Below, one piece after another: positions 35,010 to 44,441 of a stretch of DNA of 64,000 nucleotides (position 1 is its first letter; every line of letters begins with the position of its first letter). The stretch lies in contig NZ_JACOPG010000002.1 of NCBI RefSeq assembly GCF_014287435.1, forward strand, positions 496,001 through 560,000. Direction: 5' to 3'. Below the pieces are notes generated by a model. That model was given only the letters and a program-made list of their open reading frames with translations, was not told where the DNA came from and did not search any database. Both the position numbers and the translations under genes were made by a program. Source of the stretch: Roseburia lenta (GTDB lineage Bacteria > Bacillota > Clostridia > Lachnospirales > Lachnospiraceae).

Positions 35010-36119
35010 ATGGAAACAAACGTAAAAAACGCAAAAATCAGTGTCATTGTGCCGGTCTATAACACACCGACCTTACACCTGAACCGCTGCATTGACAGCC
35101 TGCTGCAGCAGGACTATACAAATACCGAGATCATTTTGGTGGATGACGGGTCTAGCAGAGATTGCTGCGCTGTTCTGGAACAAATTGCTACTCGTGATAA
35201 CCGCATCCACTTATTTCATAAGGAAAACGGAGGCGTAAGTTCTGCCCGAAATTTGGGACTTAGCAAAGTAACAGGAGAATTTTTGACTTTCATGGATTCT
35301 GATGACTATTTAGACTCTCACGCCTGGTCGCTCTGTATAGGATCCATGCAAAGCCACGACTCCGATCTGGTCTGCTTCGGCTGGCAGGATCATCTTGCCG
35401 ATGGCACTCTGGTCGACCACTGCATTACGCAAGACTATTCTATGTCCACTATTGCCAAACATTTAGAAGTCATGAGACACATAACGCCAATAGAAGAAAC
35501 ACTTGCTTCCGGTCAAAAGCGTGTATCACTCCCTCGCTCGAAAGAAAGCAATCAGCCTCTTGTCTGTGACCGTGAAACACTTCTGACCGAAATCGCCTCT
35601 GACAATATCCATTATGGCGGCGGCTATCCTTGGAATAAGATCTGGCGTACCTCTGCCTTGCGGGATGCGGACGGTTCCCTGCCTTTTTATGATGAGTCAC
35701 TTACCATCTACGAGGACAAACTCTGGGTACTGGAAGCCGGTGCACGGATTTCCTCTGCCCTTATCATGCCTCATATCCTGTATCATTATATGTTTTTGCC
35801 TGGCAGTCTGACCCACAAGGACACGGACATCATCGACCGGCAGCCACTGGCATACAAAGCATACGACAAGATCCTGGATTTTCTGGAAAAGGATTTTCCG
35901 GAAGCCTATATCAGAGCCTACAACTTCTATTTTGATGTGATCTTTGATGACATCCATGTCTTAAAAGATGCCAGACATCGCAATCATTATCAGAAGCAAT
36001 ACACCGAGACCATGGCAACTTATAAAAGGCTATGCAAACGCATAGCCCCTCGTACCTTATATTATCCGGTCCGGTCACCGCAATTTTGCAGTTGGCTGAA
36101 GGAACGCACCCTTCCCTAA
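35010..36119 (+). CDS. GT2 family glycosyltransferase
   Basis: The 369-residue cytoplasmic enzyme has a GT2 (GT-A) domain: ISVIVPVYNTPTLHLNRCID, ILVDDGSSRDCC, FHKENGGVSSARNLGL and the DxD motif FMDSDDYLD. A C-terminal region includes GGGYPWNKIWRTSAL and YEDKLWVLEAG, as in capsule and EPS transferases. ATG at 35010 follows GAGGGG at four bases; upstream in-frame ATGs reach 34968 but lack such a site. It is the only plus-strand gene in the 48-kb locus, with its own promoter, and it ends two bases from the convergent neighbour. It should add one sugar to the lipid-linked repeat unit. Confidence 0.9.
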   Translation: METNVKNAKISVIVPVYNTPTLHLNRCIDSLLQQDYTNTEIILVDDGSSRDCCAVLEQIATRDNRIHLFHKENGGVSSARNLGLSKVTGEFLTFMDSDDYLDSHAWSLCIGSMQSHDSDLVCFGWQDHLADGTLVDHCITQDYSMSTIAKHLEVMRHITPIEETLASGQKRVSLPRSKESNQPLVCDRETLLTEIASDNIHYGGGYPWNKIWRTSALRDADGSLPFYDESLTIYEDKLWVLEAGARISSALIMPHILYHYMFLPGSLTHKDTDIIDRQPLAYKAYDKILDFLEKDFPEAYIRAYNFYFDVIFDDIHVLKDARHRNHYQKQYTETMATYKRLCKRIAPRTLYYPVRSPQFCSWLKERTLP

Positions 36120-36121
36120 GC

Positions 36122-37348
36122 CTACCACCAACCCAAGCCCAGCCCGGTATTGATATAACCGGCAAGTTTGGCAACGACGCTGCAGATTGCCACATCCCAA
36201 AGCGGCTGGAAGATCAGCGGATACAAGAGCATGACAAGAGCCGCAAATCCATGTTTTTTGATGCGCTCCACCGCTAGGACAAACTGCCTGCCGACCGCCT
36301 CATCCCCCATGGCAAACAGTGCCAGCAACACAACGCAATAATAGGCGATGATCGCATACATCCAGCGTCCGAAATCCACCTTTAAGAGCAGGTCTGGCAG
36401 GATGGTTCCTGCCCCGATGGCAACAAAGATATATTTTATCTTATTTTTTTTCTCTGCCGCCTGTGCGATCAATCCTTTAAAAAAGCGCACCATAAGCAGG
36501 ATATAAGGCAGCATCAAAAGAATAAATATCGGAAACTGCACCGCATTCATACGGTGGTATTTTACCTCACGACCTGTTAGATCGATCCCTAAAATCTCTT
36601 TATCCACAACGTCCTGATGGATTTTCCCGTTTTTACACAATTTCTTGGCACTTGCCACAATCTCATCATAGATACCATTGCCATTGGCATGAGCAAAAAG
36701 TTCAAACCAGAAAAAGAGAATACATGCCACCAGTAGGGACAAAGCAAAGATAGTAATGTATTTTTTGCGTTCTTTGCCCTCTGTCGACAGTATCTTATAC
36801 ATGAGCAGGACTAAAATGATGTTAAAAAACATAAAGACATATCCCTGATGCACCATAACGCCAAGGGCTGAGATCGGGATCAGAAGCCACTCTGCCTTAC
36901 CTTGGATCAAAAGCATAGCCCCAAGAAGGCTTAAGAATACGCAATAAATATCCAGTCTGCCAAAATTGTAATGACTGGCAAACATAGGCACGGTAAAGAT
37001 CGTCAAAAAGAGCATCAGATAGCGCATGACATCCAGATATTCTGCCCTGGCTCTTTTTAAACACAGGACAAAGAGCCCCAGCACCGTTGCATAAAAAAGC
37101 ATCGTGATAACAAGCGTATAGCCCACACAAGCCTGATAGGTCATCATGTTGACCGGCAATATTTTATCCAGTCCCTGATAGATGGTTCCGATCAGACCTC
37201 TGGAAATAAAGCCGTATTTATAGGAAAATGCCATCATGGTCCCGTTGATTCGGTGTACCCACGCCTCATAATAACGTAGGAACAAAAGTGCCCCTAATAA
37301 GATCTCCACCAGAACAAATTCTTTTATTTTACGATTCTTTTCTTCCAT
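36122..37348 (-). CDS. Multi-pass membrane protein, six-gene family
   Basis: This 408-residue protein contains NGTMMAFSYKYGFISRGLIG, LDKILPVNMMTYQ, SHYNFGRLDIYCVFLSLL, GVMVHQGYVFMFFNIIL, DKEILGIDLTGREVKYHRMN and LPDLLLKVDFGRWMYAI. All family blocks are present in order, with about ten membrane segments. It is the last of a run of three tandem paralogues (38674, 37410, 36122). The 3' end meets the plus-strand glycosyltransferase with only two bases between stops. Function is unknown. Confidence 0.72.
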   Translation of the reverse strand: MEEKNRKIKEFVLVEILLGALLFLRYYEAWVHRINGTMMAFSYKYGFISRGLIGTIYQGLDKILPVNMMTYQACVGYTLVITMLFYATVLGLFVLCLKRARAEYLDVMRYLMLFLTIFTVPMFASHYNFGRLDIYCVFLSLLGAMLLIQGKAEWLLIPISALGVMVHQGYVFMFFNIILVLLMYKILSTEGKERKKYITIFALSLLVACILFFWFELFAHANGNGIYDEIVASAKKLCKNGKIHQDVVDKEILGIDLTGREVKYHRMNAVQFPIFILLMLPYILLMVRFFKGLIAQAAEKKNKIKYIFVAIGAGTILPDLLLKVDFGRWMYAIIAYYCVVLLALFAMGDEAVGRQFVLAVERIKKHGFAALVMLLYPLIFQPLWDVAICSVVAKLAGYINTGLGLGWW

Positions 37349-37409
37349 TTTCTATCCATCCGTTTTCTTCGGTTTAAAAGTAAGCCCGTTTCCATTTTCA
37401 GATTCTTCC

Positions 37410-38657
37410 CTAGCCCGGCAGTTGCATACCCAGCACTTCCATCACCAGCGTCCGCAACTTGGATGTCGCCCCGGAAATGATCACATCATAAAAAGGCATC
37501 AAAAACATAGGGTACAAAAGAACGATCCAAGGCACCGGAATCGTTGCCTTAATCTTTTCCTTGGTCGTCTCCAACTGGTCTGCGACAGCCTTATCCTGCA
37601 TGACCATCAGGATCATGGCCATAACGATATAATAGGTAAAAGTCGTAAAGGCATAGCGACCGAAATCTACTTTTAGGAGGTATTGCGGCAGGATCGTACA
37701 TGCGCCCAGCAAAAATGCCGCGTGCGCCCATTTGCTCCGTGCATCCTTGCTCCGTCCAAACAGGCCTTTGAAAAAGTGAATCACGATCGGCAGATATGGC
37801 GCATACAAAACCAAAAATGCCGGGAACTCCGTCCGGTTCAGTGCATGATAACGCGCCTCTGAGTCATAAACATCTTTTCCCAGAATCTCATGCTGGATCA
37901 CGGATTTATTGTAGCCTTTTCCGTTTTCCGAAAGTGCCTTTGCAGCGGCTACGACCTCTTTATAGATGGATGCCCCATTGCCATGGCTGAAAAACTCAAA
38001 GTATAAAAACAAGGCAGAAATGGTCAGGAAAAATCCTGCAAAAAGAAGGATATATTTTTTCCGCCTTTTCCCTTCTTCCGTCATGATCTTATAAAAGAGC
38101 GGCACCAGAATCAGATTAGCATTGGTAAAAACAAAGCCCTGATGAATACACATGCAAAGGATGCCAATAGGAATGATGATCCACTCGGCTTTTTCATCAA
38201 GCAGGGCAAAAAGGCAGATAAAGGTCAGGATATAGAGATATACATCCAGTCTGCCAAACATTTCTTCCGACCAGAACATAGGGAAGAAATAGATGGCACA
38301 GGCGATCGCCATATAATACATGTTATGACGATGTTCAGCTTTGACTTTTCGAATGCATTTTCCCAAAAAGACGATTACCAGCAGGCTAAAGAGCCAGGTG
38401 ATCCCCCAGTTGAACCAGTAGACCGCCTCATAGGTCATCAGATCCAGTGGCAGGATCTTATCCAAGCCTGCCCAGATCGTCCCCAACATACCGCGGGAAA
38501 TGAAGCCATACTTATAGGACATGGCAAAGAGCGTCGTATTGTACTCTGTCATGGTGTGCTTAAAATAACGCAGATAATAGAATACCGCAAATGCCAGCAT
38601 GGCTCCGATAAACTGCCTGTATCTTTTTTTCTCAACTTTATCAAATTGCTCTGTCAT
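37410..38657 (-). CDS. Multi-pass membrane protein, six-gene family
   Basis: The 415-residue product shows NTTLFAMSYKYGFISRGMLG, LDKILPLDLMTYE, SEEMFGRLDVYLYILTF, CIHQGFVFTNANLIL, QHEILGKDVYDSEARYHALN and LPQYLLKVDFGRYAFTT. GRW is GRY here, the only such change among the five close members. It is the middle gene of the three-gene tandem run and has the same membrane layout. No function is recognised. Confidence 0.72.
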   Translation of the reverse strand: MTEQFDKVEKKRYRQFIGAMLAFAVFYYLRYFKHTMTEYNTTLFAMSYKYGFISRGMLGTIWAGLDKILPLDLMTYEAVYWFNWGITWLFSLLVIVFLGKCIRKVKAEHRHNMYYMAIACAIYFFPMFWSEEMFGRLDVYLYILTFICLFALLDEKAEWIIIPIGILCMCIHQGFVFTNANLILVPLFYKIMTEEGKRRKKYILLFAGFFLTISALFLYFEFFSHGNGASIYKEVVAAAKALSENGKGYNKSVIQHEILGKDVYDSEARYHALNRTEFPAFLVLYAPYLPIVIHFFKGLFGRSKDARSKWAHAAFLLGACTILPQYLLKVDFGRYAFTTFTYYIVMAMILMVMQDKAVADQLETTKEKIKATIPVPWIVLLYPMFLMPFYDVIISGATSKLRTLVMEVLGMQLPG

Positions 38658-38673
38658 TTCTACCTCAGTCTAT

Positions 38674-39933
38674 CTACCATAAATTCAAAAATGTCTCATT
38701 GATCGGGTTGCTGATTCCTCGCAGCAGCCCATTGATATGCACATCCCAAAACGGTGTCAAAAGCGCCGGCAGCAAAAGCAAAAGGATGGCAAAAGGATAT
38801 TTTTCTTTGATCTCTGTAAAAATGCCGGTCAACTCCTCCGCCACGATCCGGTCTCCCATGGCAACCAGTGCCAGAAAGATCATACAGTAATAGGAGATCA
38901 GGGCAAATACCCAGCGCGCATAATCGCATTTCATCAAAAACAGGGGCAAAAGCGTTCCTGCGGCAATGGCAAGAAAGCCGTATTTGAGCCGTTCTGTTTT
39001 TCCTTGAGCCCGCGCCTGGATCCGCCGGAATAGTTTCACCGCCAGAACAATATAAGGCGAGATGATGGCTATAAAAAACGGGATCTCGATCCAGTTCATC
39101 ACGCGGTAAGGATATTCCACATCGGACAGATCAATTCCCAGGATCTCGTGATCGATCAGGGTATCATGGTAAGTCATGCAGTTAAAAGGCTTTGTCATCG
39201 CCTTAGCATTAGCGATGATCTCATCCACATAACGCACTCCATCCGTATGGCTGAAGAACTCGAACCACAAAAAGAGGGCAGAACATCCGATCAGGCTGAC
39301 CAGAAGAATGACGCCATAATAAATGCGTGCCTTTTTTTCCTTTTCCGACAAAAGCCGATAAACCAAAAGGGCAAGCAGGATATTGTAAAACATAAAGACA
39401 TAGCCCTGATGGTACATAACACTGATCATGGAAAGCGGCACGATCAGCCATTCTGCCTTTTTTGCGATCAGACACATGGTCCCGATGACGGTCAGCGCCA
39501 TCAGATAGAGATCCAGTCTTCCGAAATTGCGCTTGTAGGCAAACATGGAAACAACAAAAACAGCGTAAAAGAGGATCAGATACAAAAACCTGCCCAGATA
39601 CTCTTCCTGACACCGCTTCATGCACTGATAGCAAAAAGCAAAGAAAAGCACATAAAAAGCAAGCGTCACGATCAGCGTAAAGCGGAGCACCATAGCATAA
39701 TCGATCATATTGACCGGCAGGATATGGTCTATCCACTGATAGATCGTTCCCGCAAGACCTCGCGATATAAAACCATATTTGTAAGAAAATGCCAGGATCG
39801 TCGAATTGTAAGGCAGCACTCTCTCGTCATAGTCCAAAAAGAAAATGGCGCATGACAACAAGATCAAAAGCCACATAAAACGGCTGATCTGCTTCTTTTT
39901 TGGCATTTGGCTCATTGTTTTTTCTATTCCCAT
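38674..39933 (-). CDS. Multi-pass membrane protein, six-gene family
   Basis: The 419-residue protein carries NSTILAFSYKYGFISRGLAG, IDHILPVNMIDY, AYKRNFGRLDLYLMALTV, SVMYHQGYVFMFYNILL, DHEILGIDLSDVEYPYRVMN and LPLFLMKCDYARWVFAL. The last block has ARW in place of GRW. ATG at 39933 follows GGAG; the longer frame to 39951 has no better site. It opens the three-gene tandem run and follows an acyltransferase gene. No function is recognised. Confidence 0.72.
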   Translation of the reverse strand: MGIEKTMSQMPKKKQISRFMWLLILLSCAIFFLDYDERVLPYNSTILAFSYKYGFISRGLAGTIYQWIDHILPVNMIDYAMVLRFTLIVTLAFYVLFFAFCYQCMKRCQEEYLGRFLYLILFYAVFVVSMFAYKRNFGRLDLYLMALTVIGTMCLIAKKAEWLIVPLSMISVMYHQGYVFMFYNILLALLVYRLLSEKEKKARIYYGVILLVSLIGCSALFLWFEFFSHTDGVRYVDEIIANAKAMTKPFNCMTYHDTLIDHEILGIDLSDVEYPYRVMNWIEIPFFIAIISPYIVLAVKLFRRIQARAQGKTERLKYGFLAIAAGTLLPLFLMKCDYARWVFALISYYCMIFLALVAMGDRIVAEELTGIFTEIKEKYPFAILLLLLPALLTPFWDVHINGLLRGISNPINETFLNLW

Positions 39934-40001
39934 GCTACAAACTCCATACACGCATACTTTTTCATATCTTTCACACTTCTACCCCTGCCATCACGAACAC
40001 C

Positions 40002-41078
40002 TTAGTGCCTTTGATGGAACAGGCAATCTCCCTCATTCATAATCCATACGACCAACAGAGAAATGACAAGGTGCATGCTCCATACCGTCAGACTGCTGTA
40101 ATTTAAGTCCAGATGACACAGACGGTTGATGAGTTCCATCCCAAGATCAGTCGCCATGTTCCACAAAAAGATCGGCATACAGACATTTCCCAGCCAGACA
40201 AAAGGTTTTGCCCCAAAGATCTTTCGCAGGATATCCACCTGACATGCCAGATAGATCAGACTTGTCCACACAAAAGCGCTGACATACCACAAAGTCCGCA
40301 AGTTCTCGTGAGTTTCTGCCAAGATCAGACTGCCGATCAATACCACACTTGCCAATATACAAGAAAACGTCTTGCCCCGCTCCTTGGTCTTTTCTATGAT
40401 CTGTGCCAGTATAATGCCGGCAAAAAAACTAAAATAACCTCTGCCACTCGTACAGTATAAAAGAGGCAGTCCCAAGGGATGAATCATGAGGAAAATCCCC
40501 AATGCCATCATACCCATATAGGATACATTCTGCCACAAACGTCCTCTGACATAGCGCGTCAGCAGATAGTAAATGGCATAGCAGACAAAGAAAACACTGA
40601 CAAACCAACTCGGTCCGTTGACCGCCAGCGTATCATTGTCAGAAATCCATCCTGTCTGCAAGCCCAGCAGCGATACCAGGAGTGCCTTGAGGGAATTTCG
40701 CACCCCGGCTCCATCCGGATGCAGGATATAGACACCATAGATAGCATAGCCGACTTTCTGCAAAAGCCAAGTTACCAAAGCAGATGCCATCATCATAGGA
40801 TAGATCTTTTTCATCTTTGGCAGGATAAAATTACCCAGCCGCAATTCGCCCTCGGACAGACGTTTCTGATAGGACCAGTACAAAAGCAGACCACTGAGCA
40901 TAAAAAAGATCTCAGACATGCAGACACCATAGCGTGCCAAAAATCCCATGACAGCCGCCTGTATGGGGAAACGTTCCGGCATGGTATGAAACAATTCTGT
41001 ATAGTGAAAGATATAGGCGATCGCGCAGGCACTCAAGCCCCGCAGGCCTGTAATCTCATTTCGTCTTTTCTGTGTCAT
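40002..41078 (-). CDS. Acyltransferase-3 family membrane protein (OafA-like)
   Basis: This 358-residue protein opens NEITGLRGLSACAIAYIFHY with the family's Arg and His, then GVCMSEIFFMLSGLLLYWSY and LGNFILPKMKKIYPMM. This is the OafA/NolL type with about ten membrane segments. NGPSWFVSVFFVCYAIYYLL is the usual mid-protein WF block. It is the third of three acyltransferase genes lying between gmd and the paralogous membrane proteins. An O-acetyl transfer role on the D-rhamnose/mannose polymer is inferred. Confidence 0.88.
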   Translation of the reverse strand: MTQKRRNEITGLRGLSACAIAYIFHYTELFHTMPERFPIQAAVMGFLARYGVCMSEIFFMLSGLLLYWSYQKRLSEGELRLGNFILPKMKKIYPMMMASALVTWLLQKVGYAIYGVYILHPDGAGVRNSLKALLVSLLGLQTGWISDNDTLAVNGPSWFVSVFFVCYAIYYLLTRYVRGRLWQNVSYMGMMALGIFLMIHPLGLPLLYCTSGRGYFSFFAGIILAQIIEKTKERGKTFSCILASVVLIGSLILAETHENLRTLWYVSAFVWTSLIYLACQVDILRKIFGAKPFVWLGNVCMPIFLWNMATDLGMELINRLCHLDLNYSSLTVWSMHLVISLLVVWIMNEGDCLFHQRH

Positions 41079-41146
41079 CTCTTATAACTCATTTCATTTG
41101 ATCTATGTTTTCTGTCAGATTTTCTGCAAACAGCCTCTTGCCATCG

Positions 41147-42247
41147 TCAGTACAGGATATGCAGCCATTTTATCTTCTTTTGTGCCAGCAGGATAAGTTC
41201 TGCCAGCCCTATGGTCACAAGCAATACCGACAAATACAAGCCCGTCATATTCCAGACAGCCCCGGTATATTTTCCGAGCAAATACTGCAAGCCTTCCATG
41301 ACCCCATAATGTATGGTAAAGATCAAAATACTAAGCCTGCGCATATGCGCACAGGCGCAATCCAACCGTTTCCTGCTCTGCTCTCCCATTTTTTCAAAGA
41401 TGTCCACAGACAAAAGCCACTGCAGGAGGAAATAAGAAGTTGGGATCAAAAAGAACATAGCCCCAAAACTCTGTCCCAGTCCCTTGTCACGGATGACATA
41501 GGATTCAATGATCAGGAGTAAAAAACTGATCAGACTCGGCAGGGCAAAATCCCTGCTGTCGTTTTTTTGTCCTCCCAGTGTCCGTTTATAAGCGATCCAC
41601 ATGCCCAGAGCGCAAAAGAAAAATCCGTAAGTCAGACCATTTCCATACCAGCCAAAAATACCGTAGATGGCAGAGTCAAAATAACCCGCCACCTGCCAGC
41701 CATCGGTGATACTGCAATATTCCATCCTTGCCACCGTAAGCAAAAACCATGGTGCCGATAAGAGAAGACACAGTCGCGATCCTAAATATTTTGTCAGGAT
41801 AAAGACCAGAGGCATAGCCAGCAGGAGGGCTGTCATAAACCACATTGCCCCATAATAACCGCTCAGCCAGTATTTTTTAAGCAGTGCCAAAAGCATCCCG
41901 CGGATATTTCCGCACTCCTGCCATGTCCGCGGCAAAACGACAGGCGCATAAATAACAAACCATGCGGTATATAAAGCCAAAATACGCTTCATGTAATGTC
42001 CCAGCATGCACCAGGACATCCCCTGTCTCAGATCGCCGGATATTTGTGCAAATATCTTTTCAAAAAATAAAAATGCTGTAATCTGAAAAAAGAGAGGGTC
42101 TGCGATACGCGCTATAATGTCATCATAGACAAAGGCTGTCTGTCCTGTAAAAGGACGCACATGAATCGCCACGACAAGAATTGCCATGACAAATTTTGCG
42201 ATATCGATCGCGCGATACTGTTTTCTTTCTGCTCTTGTATTGGTCAT
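41147..42247 (-). CDS. Acyltransferase-3 family membrane protein
   Basis: The 366-residue product has YRAIDIAKFVMAILVVAIHV at the N-terminus with the conserved His, ADPLFFQITAFLFFEKIFAQ next and WFMTALLLAMPLVFIL in the middle. About ten membrane segments are visible. ATG at 42247 was chosen over an open frame to 42316 because the longer frame overlaps the upstream gene and the conserved core begins soon after MTNTRAERKQ. The motif VAIHVRP resembles acyltransferases found in vancomycin-resistance and serine-transfer proteins, though without a racemase domain. Confidence 0.83.
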   Translation of the reverse strand: MTNTRAERKQYRAIDIAKFVMAILVVAIHVRPFTGQTAFVYDDIIARIADPLFFQITAFLFFEKIFAQISGDLRQGMSWCMLGHYMKRILALYTAWFVIYAPVVLPRTWQECGNIRGMLLALLKKYWLSGYYGAMWFMTALLLAMPLVFILTKYLGSRLCLLLSAPWFLLTVARMEYCSITDGWQVAGYFDSAIYGIFGWYGNGLTYGFFFCALGMWIAYKRTLGGQKNDSRDFALPSLISFLLLIIESYVIRDKGLGQSFGAMFFLIPTSYFLLQWLLSVDIFEKMGEQSRKRLDCACAHMRRLSILIFTIHYGVMEGLQYLLGKYTGAVWNMTGLYLSVLLVTIGLAELILLAQKKIKWLHILY

Positions 42248-42281
42248 TTTCTTATCTCTCGATCCATCGGCTTTCCTAACA

Positions 42282-43349
42282 CTACTGAAATCCGCATTTT
42301 TTGCAAAAGGCATCAATGCCCCGCTTCCAGAGCGGTGCCAGAAATCCGGTGTATAACTTCTGCGCCACTATTCCTACAAGCAGACAGGTTGCCGCATAGA
42401 CGACCAGCCAGCCCCAAAATCCTGCCACCGAATAGTAAGGATACTGCCCATTGATCTTGCCAAAATACCAATAGACGCCCATGACTGTCTCATGCAAAAG
42501 GAATACAAAGAATACACTCTTTGCCATACGATTGATAAGCGGCGACTGGCGGAGCCGCAATGCCCGGAAGAAAAAGAACACAGCAAGTCCCATGACAAAT
42601 TGCAAAGGCGCATATTTGCCGATCAGATGCTTTACGACCAGATTGGCGGCATCGTCATTTGCCATGACTCCCGGCATCTTGACATACCAGGCGTAAAAAA
42701 ACGTAAACAGAAAGCCTGTCATATAAATGCCAGCCATCCATTTCTTCCCTGTCGGAAAGATCCAGCGCCTGTAATCGTCCCTGCGCAGATAACCCATGAC
42801 AAAATAGGTAAGCAGAAAAGCGACCAGATCATTGACAAAATTCATCTGTAGGGTCATGCCATTGATGACAAACCAGATAGCCAAGCCCAGACAAAGCATC
42901 CCATGCCAGCCGCGGGACAGCCTCTCCATCAGCCGGTTCAGCCACGGATAGACCAGGAGCAGGACCATATAAGGTGCTACGAACCACCATGCTCCACCCA
43001 AAATATAGTCTTCTACAAACCAGTTTCCTGAATGGAATCCCCAAAGCCCGCGAATGACAATAAAACGGATGACATAAAGCGTCAGCACCTGTGCGCCAAA
43101 CGTCAAAAACCGCCGGATTACTGGGCGGTCTTTGCTTTCCAGCAGAAAATAGGATGTCAGAGCGATAAAGGCATAATCCGCCGTGATTGCTCCCCCACTG
43201 GAGAGGAACAATCCCGGTGCCACATTCTTATGATAGTCCATATAGAAAACACCATTATAGAGCATCAGATGGTAAACCGGGATCGTCAGCATCAAAAGAA
43301 TACGGAGCAGTTCAAAGTTGGATTGCCGTTCTTTTTTCTCCTGCGTCAT
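42282..43349 (-). CDS. Acyltransferase-3 family membrane protein
   Basis: This 355-residue protein has QSNFELLRILLMLTIPVYHL, the variant N-terminal block common in Firmicute surface-polysaccharide acyltransferases, followed by a GGAITADYAFIALTSYFLLE stretch. WWFVAPYMVLLLVYPWLNRL is the usual central block. Its ATG directly follows the gmd stop codon, so it should be co-expressed with GDP-mannose dehydratase. This links acylation closely with deoxysugar supply. The donor is probably acetyl-CoA, as in the family generally. Confidence 0.86.
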   Translation of the reverse strand: MTQEKKERQSNFELLRILLMLTIPVYHLMLYNGVFYMDYHKNVAPGLFLSSGGAITADYAFIALTSYFLLESKDRPVIRRFLTFGAQVLTLYVIRFIVIRGLWGFHSGNWFVEDYILGGAWWFVAPYMVLLLVYPWLNRLMERLSRGWHGMLCLGLAIWFVINGMTLQMNFVNDLVAFLLTYFVMGYLRRDDYRRWIFPTGKKWMAGIYMTGFLFTFFYAWYVKMPGVMANDDAANLVVKHLIGKYAPLQFVMGLAVFFFFRALRLRQSPLINRMAKSVFFVFLLHETVMGVYWYFGKINGQYPYYSVAGFWGWLVVYAATCLLVGIVAQKLYTGFLAPLWKRGIDAFCKKCGFQ

Positions 43350-44402
43350 TTATTCTGCCTTTAACTTTGCCTCTCTCTTGGCAAGTTCTAAGTCATGCTG
43401 TGCCATGATGCGGCATAATTCTTCATAACTGGTCTTCTGTGGATTCCAGCCGAGTTTGGTCTTTGCCTTGGTCGGATCTCCCCAGAGGTTGACAACGTCT
43501 GTCGGACGGAACCACTGTGGGTTGACACATACCAGCATCTTGCCGGTTGCCTTGTCATAACCCTTTTCTTCCATGCCTTCACCACGCCATTCTAGTTCGA
43601 TACCGTCATTGGCAAAGGCAAGTGTTGTAAATTCACGGACGGTATGCTGAACGCCGGTTGCGATAACATAGTCGTCCGGCTGGTCCTGCTGTAAGATCAG
43701 CCACATACATTCTACATAATCCTTGGCATAGCCCCAGTCACGCAGGGAATCCAGATTGCCGAGTTCCAGATGATCCTGTAATCCGCAGGCAATACGTCCT
43801 GCTGCAAGGGTGATCTTTCTGGTAACAAAGGTCTCACCACGTCTCTCAGATTCATGATTGAAGAGGATACCGTTGCAGGCAAACATGCCGTAAGCCTCTC
43901 TGTATTCCTTCATCATCCAGAAGCCATACTGCTTTGCAACCGCATATGGGCTGAATGGGTGGAACGGTGTGTTTTCGTTCTGCGGAACTTCCTCAACCTT
44001 TCCGTACAACTCAGAAGTAGAAGCCTGGTAAATACGGCAGGTCTTATCCATGCCAAGCATATGTACTGCCTCAAGGATACGAAGAACGCCAAGCGCGTCC
44101 ACGTCTCCTGTATATTCTGCTGCATCAAAAGACACGCCTACATGGCTCTGTGCTGCCAGATTGTAGATCTCTGTCGGGCGGACTTCATTTACCACACGGA
44201 TGATGGAAGAAGAATCCGAAAGGTCTCCATCATGTAAGGTAATGGCATTCTCAGCGATCAGATGATCGATACGCTCTGTGGTCGATACGGAAGAACGACG
44301 GATGATACCGTGCACCTCATATCCCTTTTCCAATAAAAACTCTGCTAAGTAACTACCGTCCTGTCCGGTGATACCTGTAATAAGTGCTACATTTTTGCTC
44401 AT
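43350..44402 (-). CDS. gmd: GDP-mannose 4,6-dehydratase
   Basis: The 350-residue cytoplasmic enzyme converts GDP-D-mannose to GDP-4-keto-6-deoxy-D-mannose. It shows [18 protein letters not shown] with the Rossmann glycine motif, [14 protein letters not shown], the catalytic Thr/Ser-Glu region [29 protein letters not shown] with the YxxxK pair and [15 protein letters not shown]. Length and motifs are canonical. The ketosugar can be reduced to D-rhamnose by the enzyme encoded at 46375-47337. Two GDP-mannose-forming genes lie at the far end of the same locus. Confidence 0.96.
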   Translation of the reverse strand: MSKNVALITGITGQDGSYLAEFLLEKGYEVHGIIRRSSVSTTERIDHLIAENAITLHDGDLSDSSSIIRVVNEVRPTEIYNLAAQSHVGVSFDAAEYTGDVDALGVLRILEAVHMLGMDKTCRIYQASTSELYGKVEEVPQNENTPFHPFSPYAVAKQYGFWMMKEYREAYGMFACNGILFNHESERRGETFVTRKITLAAGRIACGLQDHLELGNLDSLRDWGYAKDYVECMWLILQQDQPDDYVIATGVQHTVREFTTLAFANDGIELEWRGEGMEEKGYDKATGKMLVCVNPQWFRPTDVVNLWGDPTKAKTKLGWNPQKTSYEELCRIMAQHDLELAKREAKLKAE

Positions 44403-44441
44403 TGCTTGTCTCCTTTGTCCTCATAAAATACTTGTATCATA

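Noticed and set aside
39148..39855. 235-codon plus-strand frame opposite a membrane-protein gene
   Set aside because: It mirrors the codon pattern of the minus-strand paralogue and has no start signal of its own.
41147..42247. Serine/alanine racemase-type (VanT-like) membrane protein
   Set aside because: The N-terminal acyltransferase domain resembles those proteins but there is no C-terminal racemase domain.
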